Shown: in pieces, positions 7,191 to 14,549 of the stretch
Numbering within the stretch: position 1 is the first letter of the stretch
Layout: every line of letters starts with the position of its first letter
Source: Rubrivivax sp.
Lineage (GTDB): Bacteria > Pseudomonadota > Gammaproteobacteria > Burkholderiales > Burkholderiaceae_C
DNA length: 45,437 nucleotides
Assembly (NCBI GenBank): GCA_020848515.1
Contig: JADLIA010000076.1
Location: forward strand, 1 to 45,437
Direction of reading: 5' to 3'
Made by a program: the position numbers and the translations under genes
The notes under the pieces: model-generated
What the model was told of the DNA's origin: nothing
Databases searched by the model: none
What the model saw: only the letters and a program-made list of their open reading frames with translations

Positions 7191-7889
7191 ATGGAAACCC
7201 TGTCCAGCACCGATGCGATCGTTCAGGCGCTGACCCACGCCATCGTCGATCACCGACTGCAACCCGGCAGCAAGCTGGGTGAGCAGGCGCTGGCGGACCA
7301 TTTTGGCGTCTCGCGCACGCTGGTGCGGCAGGCCCTGTTCCAGCTGTCCCAGAAGCGCCTGGTGACGCTGGCGCCGGCGCGCGGCGCTTTCGTCGCCAGC
7401 CCGTCGGCCGACGAGGCGCGGCAGGTGTTCGCGGTGCGCCGCATGCTGGAGCTGGAGCTCACGCGCGCCTTCGTGCGCCAGGCCAGCCCGGCCGACATCG
7501 ACGCCCTGCGCGCGCACGTGGCGGCCGAGCAGGCGGCGGTGGCCGGTGGCGACGTGGCCGGCCGCACCGAGTTGCTGGGCGACTTCCACGTGCGCATGGC
7601 CGAACTGCTGGGCAACGCCGTGCTGGCCGAGGTGCTGCGCGACCTGCTGGCGCGCTGCGCCATCGCCATCCTGATGTACCAGAGCAGCCACGCCGCGCAC
7701 GATTCGGCCGCCGAGCACGCGGCGCTGGTGGACTGTTTTGCCCAGGGCAACGTGACGCAGGCGGTGAAACTGATGCGCGCCCACCTGGACCATGTGGAAG
7801 CCGGCCTCCAGCTCGACCAGCCGGTCCCCACACACGACATCAAAACAGCTTTGATGACCACCAGTCAAGCGCCAGCAGCTATTGTTTGA
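7191..7889 (+). CDS. GntR-family (FCD) transcriptional regulator of purine/ureide genes
   Basis: A 232-residue regulator. An N-terminal winged helix-turn-helix (LGEQALADHFGVSRTLVRQAL at about residues 28-48, then RLVTLAPARGAFV) is joined to an FCD ligand domain. In the latter, HVRMAELLGN and EHAALVDCFAQGN carry histidines typical of the metal or ligand site. ATG 7191 is preferred because it starts directly before the DNA-binding domain. The flanking TTGTATACAA palindromes fit this class. The surrounding genes suggest the effector is a purine-pathway intermediate, but which one cannot be told. The last 16 or so residues are encoded by copy C of the dispersed repeat, so the C-terminus is probably a recent replacement. 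puuE starts 5 bp after the stop. Confidence 0.9.
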   Translation: METLSSTDAIVQALTHAIVDHRLQPGSKLGEQALADHFGVSRTLVRQALFQLSQKRLVTLAPARGAFVASPSADEARQVFAVRRMLELELTRAFVRQASPADIDALRAHVAAEQAAVAGGDVAGRTELLGDFHVRMAELLGNAVLAEVLRDLLARCAIAILMYQSSHAAHDSAAEHAALVDCFAQGNVTQAVKLMRAHLDHVEAGLQLDQPVPTHDIKTALMTTSQAPAAIV

Positions 7890-7893
7890 ATAG
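7839..7893. repeat. Dispersed palindromic repeat, copy C (3' end of the GntR gene)
   Basis: It reads ATCAAAACAGCT, then CAAGCGCCAGCAGCTATTG and TTTGAATAG. It supplies the last codons and the stop codon of the regulator and most of the spacer to puuE. Confidence 0.8.
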
Positions 7894-7894
7894 C

Positions 7895-8851
7895 ATGACA
7901 CGACCCTCCTACGACAGCACCGCCGCCTACCCACGCGACCTGGCCGGCTACGGCCGCGACGCCCCGCGCGCCCGCTGGCCGGGCGGGGCGCGCCTTGCGG
8001 TGCAATTCGTCCTGAACTACGAAGAAGGCGGCGAAAACTGCGTGCTGCACGGCGACGCCGCCAGCGAGCAGTTTCTGTCCGAGATGTTCAACCCGGCCGC
8101 CTACCCCGACCGCCATCTGAGCATGGAGGGCATCTACGAGTACGGCGCGCGCGCCGGCGTGTGGCGCATCCTGCGCGAGTTCGACGCCCGCGGCTGGCCG
8201 CTGACGGTGTTCGGCGTGGCCAGCGCCCTGGCGCGCCAGCCCGAGGTGCTGCGGGCCTTTCAGGCGCGCGGCGACGAGATCGCCTGTCACGGTCTGAAGT
8301 GGATCCACTACCAGAACGTCGACGAAGCCACCGAGCGCGCCCACATGGCCGAGGCGCTGGCGCTCATCGAACGCCTGTCGGGCACGCGCCCGCTGGGTTG
8401 GTACACCGGCCGCGACAGCCCCAACACGCGCCGCCTGGTGGTCGACGACGGCCGGCTGCTGTACGACAGCGACTACTACGGCGACGACCTGCCGTTCTGG
8501 ATGAAGGTGCGCCGCAGCGACGGCGCGGTGGTGCCGCACCTGGTGGTGCCCTACACGCTGGACTGCAACGACATGCGCTTTGCCCTGCCGCAAGGCTACA
8601 GCCACGCCGAACCGTTCTTTCAGTACATGAAGGACAGCTTCGACGCCCTGTACGCGGAGGGCGACCCGGCCGGTCTGGACCGCCCCAAGATGCTGAGCAT
8701 CGGCATGCACTGCCGTCTGCTCGGGCGTCCCGGGCGCATCACCGCGCTGCAGCGCTTTCTGGACCATGTGGCACGGCATCCGGACGTGTGGGTGTGCCGC
8801 CGCATCGACATCGCGCGCCACTGGATCGCCACCCACCCGCCTCAGGACTGA
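7895..8851 (+). CDS. puuE: PuuE: cofactor-free allantoinase (polysaccharide-deacetylase fold)
   Basis: A 318-residue enzyme that hydrolyses allantoin to allantoate. It belongs to the PuuE group of the NodB-like deacetylase fold, not the metal-dependent AllB group. It shows RWPGGARLAVQFVLNYEEGGE, the strand LTVFGVASALARQPEV, and DEIACHGLKWIHYQ with conserved His and Trp. GWYTGRDSPNTRRLV and DSDYYGDDLPFW are highly typical of PuuE. ATG 7895 gives the usual length. Start and regulator stop are 5 bp apart, and no good Shine-Dalgarno is seen because the spacer is repeat DNA. Translation may rely on coupling. Confidence 0.94.
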   Translation: MTRPSYDSTAAYPRDLAGYGRDAPRARWPGGARLAVQFVLNYEEGGENCVLHGDAASEQFLSEMFNPAAYPDRHLSMEGIYEYGARAGVWRILREFDARGWPLTVFGVASALARQPEVLRAFQARGDEIACHGLKWIHYQNVDEATERAHMAEALALIERLSGTRPLGWYTGRDSPNTRRLVVDDGRLLYDSDYYGDDLPFWMKVRRSDGAVVPHLVVPYTLDCNDMRFALPQGYSHAEPFFQYMKDSFDALYAEGDPAGLDRPKMLSIGMHCRLLGRPGRITALQRFLDHVARHPDVWVCRRIDIARHWIATHPPQD

Positions 8852-8857
8852 CCGCCC

Positions 8858-10648
8858 ATGCCCTACACGCTGGATCAACTCAACGCGGCACCGCTGGCCG
8901 AAGCCGAGCGCATGCTCGACGGCCTGTACGAGCACACGCCCTGGATCGCCGCCCAGGCGCTGCAGGCGCGACCGTTCCAATCGCTGGCGCAGCTCAAGCA
9001 GGCCATGGCCGGCGCGCTGGCGCGCGCCAGCGTGGACGCCCAGCTGGCGCTGATCCGCGCCCACCCGGAACTGGCCGGCAAGGCCATGGAAGCCGGCACG
9101 CTGACCAGCGAATCGACCGGCGAGCAGCAGCGCGCCGGCCTCACCGCCTGCACGCCCGAGGAGCTGGCGCGCATCCGCCAGCTCAACGCCGACTATCAGG
9201 CGCGCTTCGGCTTTCCGTTCGTGCTGTGCGTGCGCGGCCCGCGCGGCACGGGCCTGGCCAAGCAGCAGATCCTCGACACCTTCGAACGCCGCCTGCATCA
9301 CCACCCCGACTTCGAGCGCGCCGAGGCGCTGCGCCAGATCCACCGCATCGTCGAGATCCGCCTGGCCGACAAGTTCGGCGCTCCGCCCACGCTGGGCGAA
9401 CAGGTGTGGGACTGGCACGAGAAGCTGGCCCAGCACAGCGACCCCGGCTGCGCCGAGGCCGGCCAGCTGACCGTCACCTACCTGACCGACGCGCACCGCG
9501 CCTGCGCCCAGCGCATCAGCCGCAACATGCGCGATGCCGGGTTCGACGACGTGCACATCGACGCCGTCGGCAACGTGGTGGGCCGCTACAAGGCCGACCC
9601 GGGGGCGCGCAACCCCAAGACCCTGCTCACCGGCAGCCACTACGACACGGTGCGCAACGGCGGCAAGTACGACGGGCGCCTGGGCATCTTCGTGCCCCTG
9701 GCCTGCGTGCAGGAGCTGGCGCGCACCGGGCGCCGCCTGCCGTTCGACCTCGAAGTGGTCGGCTTTGCCGAGGAAGAAGGCCAGCGCTACAAGGCCACCT
9801 TCCTGGGTTCGGGCGCGCTGATCGGTGACTTTCGCCCCGAATGGCTGGACCAGCGCGACGCCGACGGCATCAGCATGCGCGAGGCCATGCAGCACGCCGG
9901 CCTGTGCGTGGACGACATCCCCAAGCTCAAGCGCCACGCCGCCGACTACCTGGGCTTCATCGAGGTGCACATCGAGCAGGGCCCGGTGCTGAACGAACTG
10001 AACCTGCCGCTGGGCGTGGTGACTTCCATCAACGGCAGCGTGCGCTACCAGGGTGCCTACATCGGCCAGGCCAGCCACGCCGGCACCACGCCCATGGACC
10101 GCCGGCGCGACGCCGCCTGCGCTGCGGCCGAGCTGGCGCTGTATCTGGAGCGCCGCGCCGCGCAGGACGGCGACTCGGTCGGCACCATCGGCATGCTGAC
10201 CGTGCCCAATGGATCGATCAACGTGGTGCCGGGGCGCTGCAACTTCAGCCTGGACCTCCGCGCCCCCAGCGATGCGCAGCGCGACGCCCTGGTGAGCGAC
10301 GTGCTGGCCGAGGCCCAGGCGATCGCCGAGCGCCGCGGCGTGCGCCTGCAGCTCGAAGAAACCATGCGCGCCGCCGCCGCACCCTGCGACGCAGCGCTGC
10401 AGCAGCGCTGGGCCGACGCGGTGGAGGCGCTGGGCCTGCCGGTGTTTCGCATGCCCAGCGGCGCCGGCCACGACGCCATGAAGCTGCACGAGGTGATGCC
10501 CCAGGCCATGCTGTTCGTGCGCGGCGAAAACGCCGGCATCAGCCACAACCCGCTCGAATCGACCCACGCCGACGACATGGAGCTGGCGGTGCGCGCCATG
10601 CAGCACCTGCTGGACGGCATGGCGCGCGATACGCTATCACAATCATAG
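8858..10648 (+). CDS. Fused OHCU decarboxylase (UraD) - allantoate amidohydrolase
   Basis: A 596-residue bifunctional protein. Residues 1-165 are UraD, which decarboxylates OHCU to S-allantoin: the catalytic motif RAHPELAGK holds His69, followed by TSESTGEQQRAG and FPFVLCVRG. Residues 175-590 are an M20-type allantoate amidohydrolase/carbamoylase. Its metal ligands lie in GSHYDTVRNGGKYDGRLG, AEEEGQR and EVHIEQG, with dimer-region TSINGSVRYQG and GQASHAGTTPMDRRRDA, and C-terminal GAGHDA and SHNPLE. The fusion joins the steps before and after allantoinase, whose gene (puuE) lies 6 bp upstream. Allantoate is released as ureidoglycine, CO2 and ammonia. The last codons and the TAG stop come from repeat copy D. 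Such fusions are known in Burkholderiales. Confidence 0.94.
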   Translation: MPYTLDQLNAAPLAEAERMLDGLYEHTPWIAAQALQARPFQSLAQLKQAMAGALARASVDAQLALIRAHPELAGKAMEAGTLTSESTGEQQRAGLTACTPEELARIRQLNADYQARFGFPFVLCVRGPRGTGLAKQQILDTFERRLHHHPDFERAEALRQIHRIVEIRLADKFGAPPTLGEQVWDWHEKLAQHSDPGCAEAGQLTVTYLTDAHRACAQRISRNMRDAGFDDVHIDAVGNVVGRYKADPGARNPKTLLTGSHYDTVRNGGKYDGRLGIFVPLACVQELARTGRRLPFDLEVVGFAEEEGQRYKATFLGSGALIGDFRPEWLDQRDADGISMREAMQHAGLCVDDIPKLKRHAADYLGFIEVHIEQGPVLNELNLPLGVVTSINGSVRYQGAYIGQASHAGTTPMDRRRDAACAAAELALYLERRAAQDGDSVGTIGMLTVPNGSINVVPGRCNFSLDLRAPSDAQRDALVSDVLAEAQAIAERRGVRLQLEETMRAAAAPCDAALQQRWADAVEALGLPVFRMPSGAGHDAMKLHEVMPQAMLFVRGENAGISHNPLESTHADDMELAVRAMQHLLDGMARDTLSQS

Positions 10649-10691
10649 CTGCCGGCGCTTACCCATCGGGCGCCAGAGCCATTTTTCATTC
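10634..10691. repeat. Dispersed palindromic repeat, copy D (end of the UraD-AllC gene)
   Basis: It reads CTATCACAATCATAGCTGCC and then GGCGCTT...GGGCGCCAGAGCC, followed by ATTTTTCATTCAAG. The TAG at its left arm is the stop codon of the fusion gene. The rest fills the gap before the M20 gene. Confidence 0.8.
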
Positions 10692-10702
10692 AAGACCCCG
10701 CC

Positions 10703-11971
10703 ATGACCACTGCCACCGACACCTACGCCCGGCTCGACGCCTGGATCGACCAGCACTTCGACGAGCAGGTGCGTTTCCTGCAGCAACTGGTGCGCGTGCC
10801 CACCGACACGCCACCGGGCAACAACGCACCGCATGCCGAACGCACGGCCGAGCTGATCGCCGCCTGGGGCTTCGAGGCCGAGCGCCATCCGGTGCCCGAG
10901 CAGGAAGTGCGCGACTACGGCATGCAAAGCGTCACCAACCTGATCGTGCGCCGTCCCTACGGCAAGGGTGGCCGAACGATCGCGCTCAACGCCCACGGCG
11001 ACGTGGTGCCGCCCGGCGAAGGCTGGACGCATGACCCGTATGGCGCCGAAATCGAGGGCGGCCAGATGTTCGGCCGCGCCACCGCGGTGAGCAAGAGCGA
11101 CTTTTCCACCTTCAGCTTCGCCGTGCGCGCGCTGGAAGCGGTGGCCAAGCCCACGCGCGGCACCGTCGAGCTGCATTTCACCTACGACGAGGAATTCGGC
11201 GGCCTGCTGGGCCCCGGCTGGCTGCTGGCGCAGGGGTTGACCCGGCCCGACCTGATGATCGCCGCCGGCTTCAGCTACGAAGTCGTCACCGCCCACAACG
11301 GCTGCCTGCAGATGGAAGTGACGGTGCAGGGCCGGATGGCGCACGCGGCGGTGCCGCACACCGGCGTCGACGCGCTGCAGGCGGCGGTGTTCATCATGAA
11401 CGCGCTCTATGCCGAAAACAGCGCCTACAAGAAGGTCAGCTCCAAGGTGCCGGGCATCCGGCACCCCTACCTCAACATCGGCCGCATCGAGGGCGGCACC
11501 AACACCAACGTGATCCCCGGCAAGGTGGTGCTCAAGCTCGACCGCCGCATGATCCCGGAGGAAAAGCCAGCCAAGGTCGAGGCGCGCATCCGCAAGGTCA
11601 TCGAAGGCGCCACGCGCGACTTCAACCGCTGGCGCGGTGTGAAGGGCGAGGACGCCGTGCGCACCGACGTGCGCCGCATCCTGCTGGCCCACGCCATGAC
11701 GCCGCTGCCCGGCAACCGGCCGCTGGTCGAGGCGATCCAGAAGCACGGCGAGGCGGTGTTTGGCGCGCGCCCGCCGGCCGTCGGCACACCGCTCTACACC
11801 GACGTGCGCCTGTATGTCGAGCGCGGCATCCCCGGCGTGATCTACGGCGCCGGCCCGCGCAGCGTGCTGGAAAGCCACGCCAAGCGCGCCGACGAGCGCG
11901 TCGACCTGCAGGATCTGCGCCGCGCCACCAAGGTCATCGCACGCGCGCTGGCCGACCTGCTGCACAACTGA
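10703..11971 (+). CDS. M20-family metallohydrolase (ArgE/DapE type), substrate unknown
   Basis: A 422-residue zinc hydrolase of the ArgE/DapE/ACY1 branch of M20 amidohydrolases. The metal site is visible: His and Asp in LNAHGDVVPPGEGWTHDPY, Glu-Glu in TYDEEFGG, and a dimerisation domain with VQGRMAHAAVPHTGVDA. TNTNVIPGKVVLKLDRR is also conserved. The position, between allantoate amidohydrolase and the purine permease on the same strand, suggests a ureide-pathway amide bond (for example a ureidoglycolate- or ureidoglycine-like compound), but the sequence alone does not prove it. ATG 10703 fits the family length. The spacer before it is repeat DNA with no strong ribosome binding site. Confidence 0.88.
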   Translation: MTTATDTYARLDAWIDQHFDEQVRFLQQLVRVPTDTPPGNNAPHAERTAELIAAWGFEAERHPVPEQEVRDYGMQSVTNLIVRRPYGKGGRTIALNAHGDVVPPGEGWTHDPYGAEIEGGQMFGRATAVSKSDFSTFSFAVRALEAVAKPTRGTVELHFTYDEEFGGLLGPGWLLAQGLTRPDLMIAAGFSYEVVTAHNGCLQMEVTVQGRMAHAAVPHTGVDALQAAVFIMNALYAENSAYKKVSSKVPGIRHPYLNIGRIEGGTNTNVIPGKVVLKLDRRMIPEEKPAKVEARIRKVIEGATRDFNRWRGVKGEDAVRTDVRRILLAHAMTPLPGNRPLVEAIQKHGEAVFGARPPAVGTPLYTDVRLYVERGIPGVIYGAGPRSVLESHAKRADERVDLQDLRRATKVIARALADLLHN

Positions 11972-12022
11972 CCGCCCGCGCCCCCTTTTCTTGCTCAACG
12001 ACGACAAACTTCAGGAGACAAC

Positions 12023-13513
12023 ATGAGCACCACCGCCGTCCATCCCGTCGATGAACGTCTGCCCACCGGCAAACTCACGGCCCTCGGGCTGCAACATGTG
12101 CTGGTGATGTACGCGGGCGCCGTCGCCGTGCCGCTGATCGTCGGCCGCGCGCTCAAGCTGGGGCCGCAGGAGGTGGCGTTCCTGATCTCGGCCGACCTGT
12201 TCTGCTGCGGCATCGCCACCCTGATCCAGGCGCTGGGCGCCACGCAGTGGTTCGGCATCCGCCTGCCGGTGATGATGGGCGTGACCTTCGCCGCCGTCGG
12301 CCCGATGGTGGCGATCGCCAACGGCAATCCCGGCACCGACGGGGCGCGCATGCTGTTCGGCGCCATCATCGGCGCCGGCATCATCTCGATCCTGATCGCG
12401 CCGGTGGTCAGCCGCATGCTGCGCTTCTTTCCGCCGGTGGTCACTGGCACCATCATCGCGGTGATCGGCATCAACCTGATGCGCGTGGGCATCAACTGGA
12501 TCTTCGGCAACCCGGTCGGCCCGACCGCACCGCTGACCTTCTCGCCCGAGCACACCGAATGGCTCAGCACCATGCGTTCGGCCGGCGCCACCGGCCAGCC
12601 CGGGGTGCTGCCGGTGCCGCAGGGCCTGACGCTGGCGCCGACCGTGCCCAACCCCAACTACGCCAAGCTGTCGGGGGTGGCGGTGTCGGCCATCGTGCTG
12701 GCCTCGATCCTGCTGATCGCCAAGTTCGCCAAGGGCTTCATCGCCAACATCTCGGTGCTGCTGGGCATCGTCATCGGCGGCATCGTGGCCACCGCCACCG
12801 GCATGATGAACTTCGACAAAGTCGGCAAGGCCGCCTGGTTCGACGTCGTGACGCCGTTTCACTTCGGCACGCCGATCTTCGACCCGGTGATGATCCTGAC
12901 CATGACGCTGATCATGATCGTGGTGATGATCGAATCGACCGGCATGTTCCTCGCGCTGGGCGAGATGACCGACCGCAGGATCGACCAGCCGATGCTCTCG
13001 CGCGGCCTGCGCACCGACGGTCTGGGCACGCTGATCGGCGGCATCTTCAACACCTTCCCCTACACCAGCTTCTCGCAGAACGTCGGCCTGGTGGCGGTCA
13101 CCGGCGTCAAGAGCCGCTTCGTCTGCGTGGCCGGCGGCCTCATCCTGATCGTGCTGGGCCTGCTGCCCAAGATGGCGGCGCTGGTGGAGTCGCTGCCCAC
13201 CGTGGTGCTGGGCGGCGCCGGCATCGTGATGTTCGGCATGGTGGCGGCCACCGGCATCCGCATCCTGGGTGGGGTGGACTACACCCACAACCGCAACAAC
13301 GCGCTGATCGTGGCGATCTCCATCGGTGTCGGCATGATCCCGCTGGTGGCGCCCAGGTACCTGCAGTGGATGCCGCACGCCATCCACCCGCTGATCGAGT
13401 CGGGCATCGTGCTGGCCTCCATCGCCGCCGTGCTGCTGAACCTGTTCTTCAACGGCGCCCGCGCCGACACCGAAGCTTCCATTCGCGCCGCCCGACAGGC
13501 CGAAGCGCACTGA
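12023..13513 (+). CDS. NCS2-family purine (urate/xanthine/uracil-type) permease
   Basis: A 496-residue inner-membrane transporter with about 12-14 membrane segments. It belongs to the nucleobase:cation symporter-2 family. The start region GLQHVLVMYAGAVAVPLIVG and the signature FPYTSFSQNVGLVAVTGVKSR (about residues 345-365) are characteristic. The Glu in MIESTGMFLALGEMTDR is the usual substrate-binding Glu of TM8. Length and motifs favour a purine (urate or xanthine) importer over uracil permease UraA, as does the location at the end of the ureide cluster. AGGAG lies a few bases before the ATG. The insert at about residues 170-215 is poorly conserved in the family. A hairpin follows the stop. 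Confidence 0.92.
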   Translation: MSTTAVHPVDERLPTGKLTALGLQHVLVMYAGAVAVPLIVGRALKLGPQEVAFLISADLFCCGIATLIQALGATQWFGIRLPVMMGVTFAAVGPMVAIANGNPGTDGARMLFGAIIGAGIISILIAPVVSRMLRFFPPVVTGTIIAVIGINLMRVGINWIFGNPVGPTAPLTFSPEHTEWLSTMRSAGATGQPGVLPVPQGLTLAPTVPNPNYAKLSGVAVSAIVLASILLIAKFAKGFIANISVLLGIVIGGIVATATGMMNFDKVGKAAWFDVVTPFHFGTPIFDPVMILTMTLIMIVVMIESTGMFLALGEMTDRRIDQPMLSRGLRTDGLGTLIGGIFNTFPYTSFSQNVGLVAVTGVKSRFVCVAGGLILIVLGLLPKMAALVESLPTVVLGGAGIVMFGMVAATGIRILGGVDYTHNRNNALIVAISIGVGMIPLVAPRYLQWMPHAIHPLIESGIVLASIAAVLLNLFFNGARADTEASIRAARQAEAH

Positions 13514-13542
13514 TGCTCGCTGGCTGAGCGCTGCCCCAACCC

Positions 13543-13571
13543 ACGAACCGGCCCGCGGTGGCCGGTTTCGT
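13543..13571 (+). terminator. Hairpin after the permease gene (likely terminator)
   Basis: ACGAACCGGCC and GGCCGGTTTCGT form an 11-bp stem with one bulged T, 30 bp after the permease stop. The following T tract is weak, so termination is likely but not assured. Confidence 0.5.
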
Positions 13572-13712
13572 TCGTGTGCCGACGGTTAGGCAACCACCTG
13601 GCGCGCTTATGCCGCTGGCGCATATGGCCAGAACAAACGAATGGTTGGATCCGGGCCGCAGGGTGGCTACAGTGCGCGGGCAGCCCGCCGGGCAATTTCG
13701 ACCGTTCGCCAA

Positions 13713-13726
13713 TTGACTTGCATCAA
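13713..13726. promoter_or_regulatory. FNR/ANR-like box upstream of fdxA
   Basis: TTGACTTGCATCAA differs from the FNR/ANR consensus TTGAT-N4-ATCAA at one base. It lies in the 361-bp gap between the permease and fdxA, about 150 bp before the fdxA start. It could mark anaerobic control, but one near-match can occur by chance. Apart from this box and the 13543 hairpin I see nothing else in this gap. Confidence 0.4.
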
Positions 13727-13874
13727 GTGACCGGCAGTCAGACCACCGTCCAAAACCGCACGGCGACCGGCCGCCGATGCCCCCTCTTAAAATTCGCGCA
13801 TGGCTGCAGGTGCCGGCGCTGAGCATTCAGACCGGCGCCTGCCTGCTTTCACGCTTTGCCCACGAGTTCTGACC

Positions 13875-14204
13875 ATGACCCACGTCGTCACCGAAGCCTG
13901 CATCAACTGCAAATACACCGATTGCGTGGACGTTTGCCCCGTCGACTGCTTCAAGGAAGGCCCCAACTTTCTCACCATCGACCCCGATGAGTGCATCGAC
14001 TGCGCCGTCTGCATTCCCGAGTGCCCGGTCAACGCCATCTTTGCCGAGGAAGACCTGCCCAAGGACCAGTTGCACATGACGCAGATCAACGCCGAGTTGG
14101 CCCGTTCGCCCAACTACCGGACGCTGACCAAACGCAAGGATCCGCTGCCCGACCACGAAGCCTGGGCCAGCCGCACCGACAAGCTGCCCGAGCTGGTGCG
14201 CTGA
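13875..14204 (+). CDS. fdxA: FdxA: seven-iron (3Fe-4S/4Fe-4S) ferredoxin
   Basis: A 109-residue cytoplasmic electron carrier, nearly identical in layout to Azotobacter-type 7Fe ferredoxins. The N-terminal cluster region reads [21 protein letters not shown] (cysteines 9, 12, 17, 21 and 25), and the second is [16 protein letters not shown]. The C-terminal tail with DLPKDQ...INAELA is family-typical. ATG 13875 is chosen because the conserved MTHVVTE begins there; the in-frame upstream extension is not conserved-looking. A strong terminator follows at 14231. A ferredoxin-NADP reductase gene lies just past the mobile-type element, so the two could be redox partners, though the terminator keeps them as separate units. 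Confidence 0.95.
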   Translation: MTHVVTEACINCKYTDCVDVCPVDCFKEGPNFLTIDPDECIDCAVCIPECPVNAIFAEEDLPKDQLHMTQINAELARSPNYRTLTKRKDPLPDHEAWASRTDKLPELVR

Positions 14205-14230
14205 CGCCCTGAATGTCTGCATCAGAATGG

Positions 14231-14275
14231 CGGCTGGCGCAGGCTGGGCCTGCGCCGGCCGCTCCTGTTTTTGGG
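14231..14275 (+). terminator. Intrinsic terminator of fdxA
   Basis: CGGCTGGCGCAGG (14231-14243) and CCTGCGCCGGCCG (14249-14261) make a 13-bp stem with one T-G wobble around a five-base loop. CTCCTG and a run of five T follow. Confidence 0.85.
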
Positions 14276-14280
14276 GTACC

Positions 14281-14547
14281 GGTGCAGTGTCTCGCGCTGT
14301 CAGGCACTTACAGAAGCCAGAACAAGGCTTGCGGCAAGGCGCGGCTCGCAGCCCATGCTGGCGGCCTTGGCAAGAGGCGCAACGCCGCCGCAAGCCTTTT
14401 TCCGGCTTCCCGCAGGGCGAGCCGCCGAGGGGCCATCTGCTTGGTGGCGTGGCCTTGACATGGCTCCACCATGCCTGCGGCCACGCGCCGCCCAGCTGGC
14501 CCCTTGGCGACTCGCTATAAGTACCTGACAGCGCGAAACACTGCACC
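14281..14547. mobile_element. 267-bp element with 30-bp inverted ends and internal hairpins (MITE-like)
   Basis: The first 30 bases (14281-14310) and last 30 bases (14518-14547) are inverted repeats with two mismatches. Inside, 14324-14335 (AAGGCTTGCGGC) pairs with 14387-14398, extended by GAAGCC 14313-14318 with GGCTTC 14404-14409. A second hairpin pairs 14429-14435 with 14497-14503 and 14447-14454 with 14479-14486. The whole can fold as a three-way junction. No convincing protein is encoded on either strand and I see no clear target duplication. It ends two bases before the ATG of the reductase gene at 14550 and fills the gap after the fdxA terminator. A non-autonomous transposable element or a structured RNA would both fit. 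Confidence 0.72.
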
Positions 14548-14549
14548 AA

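Noticed and set aside
14213-14528. Small proteins predicted within the 267-bp element
   Set aside because: The frames run across hairpin arms, have no ribosome binding sites and no domain pattern. They are most likely spurious.
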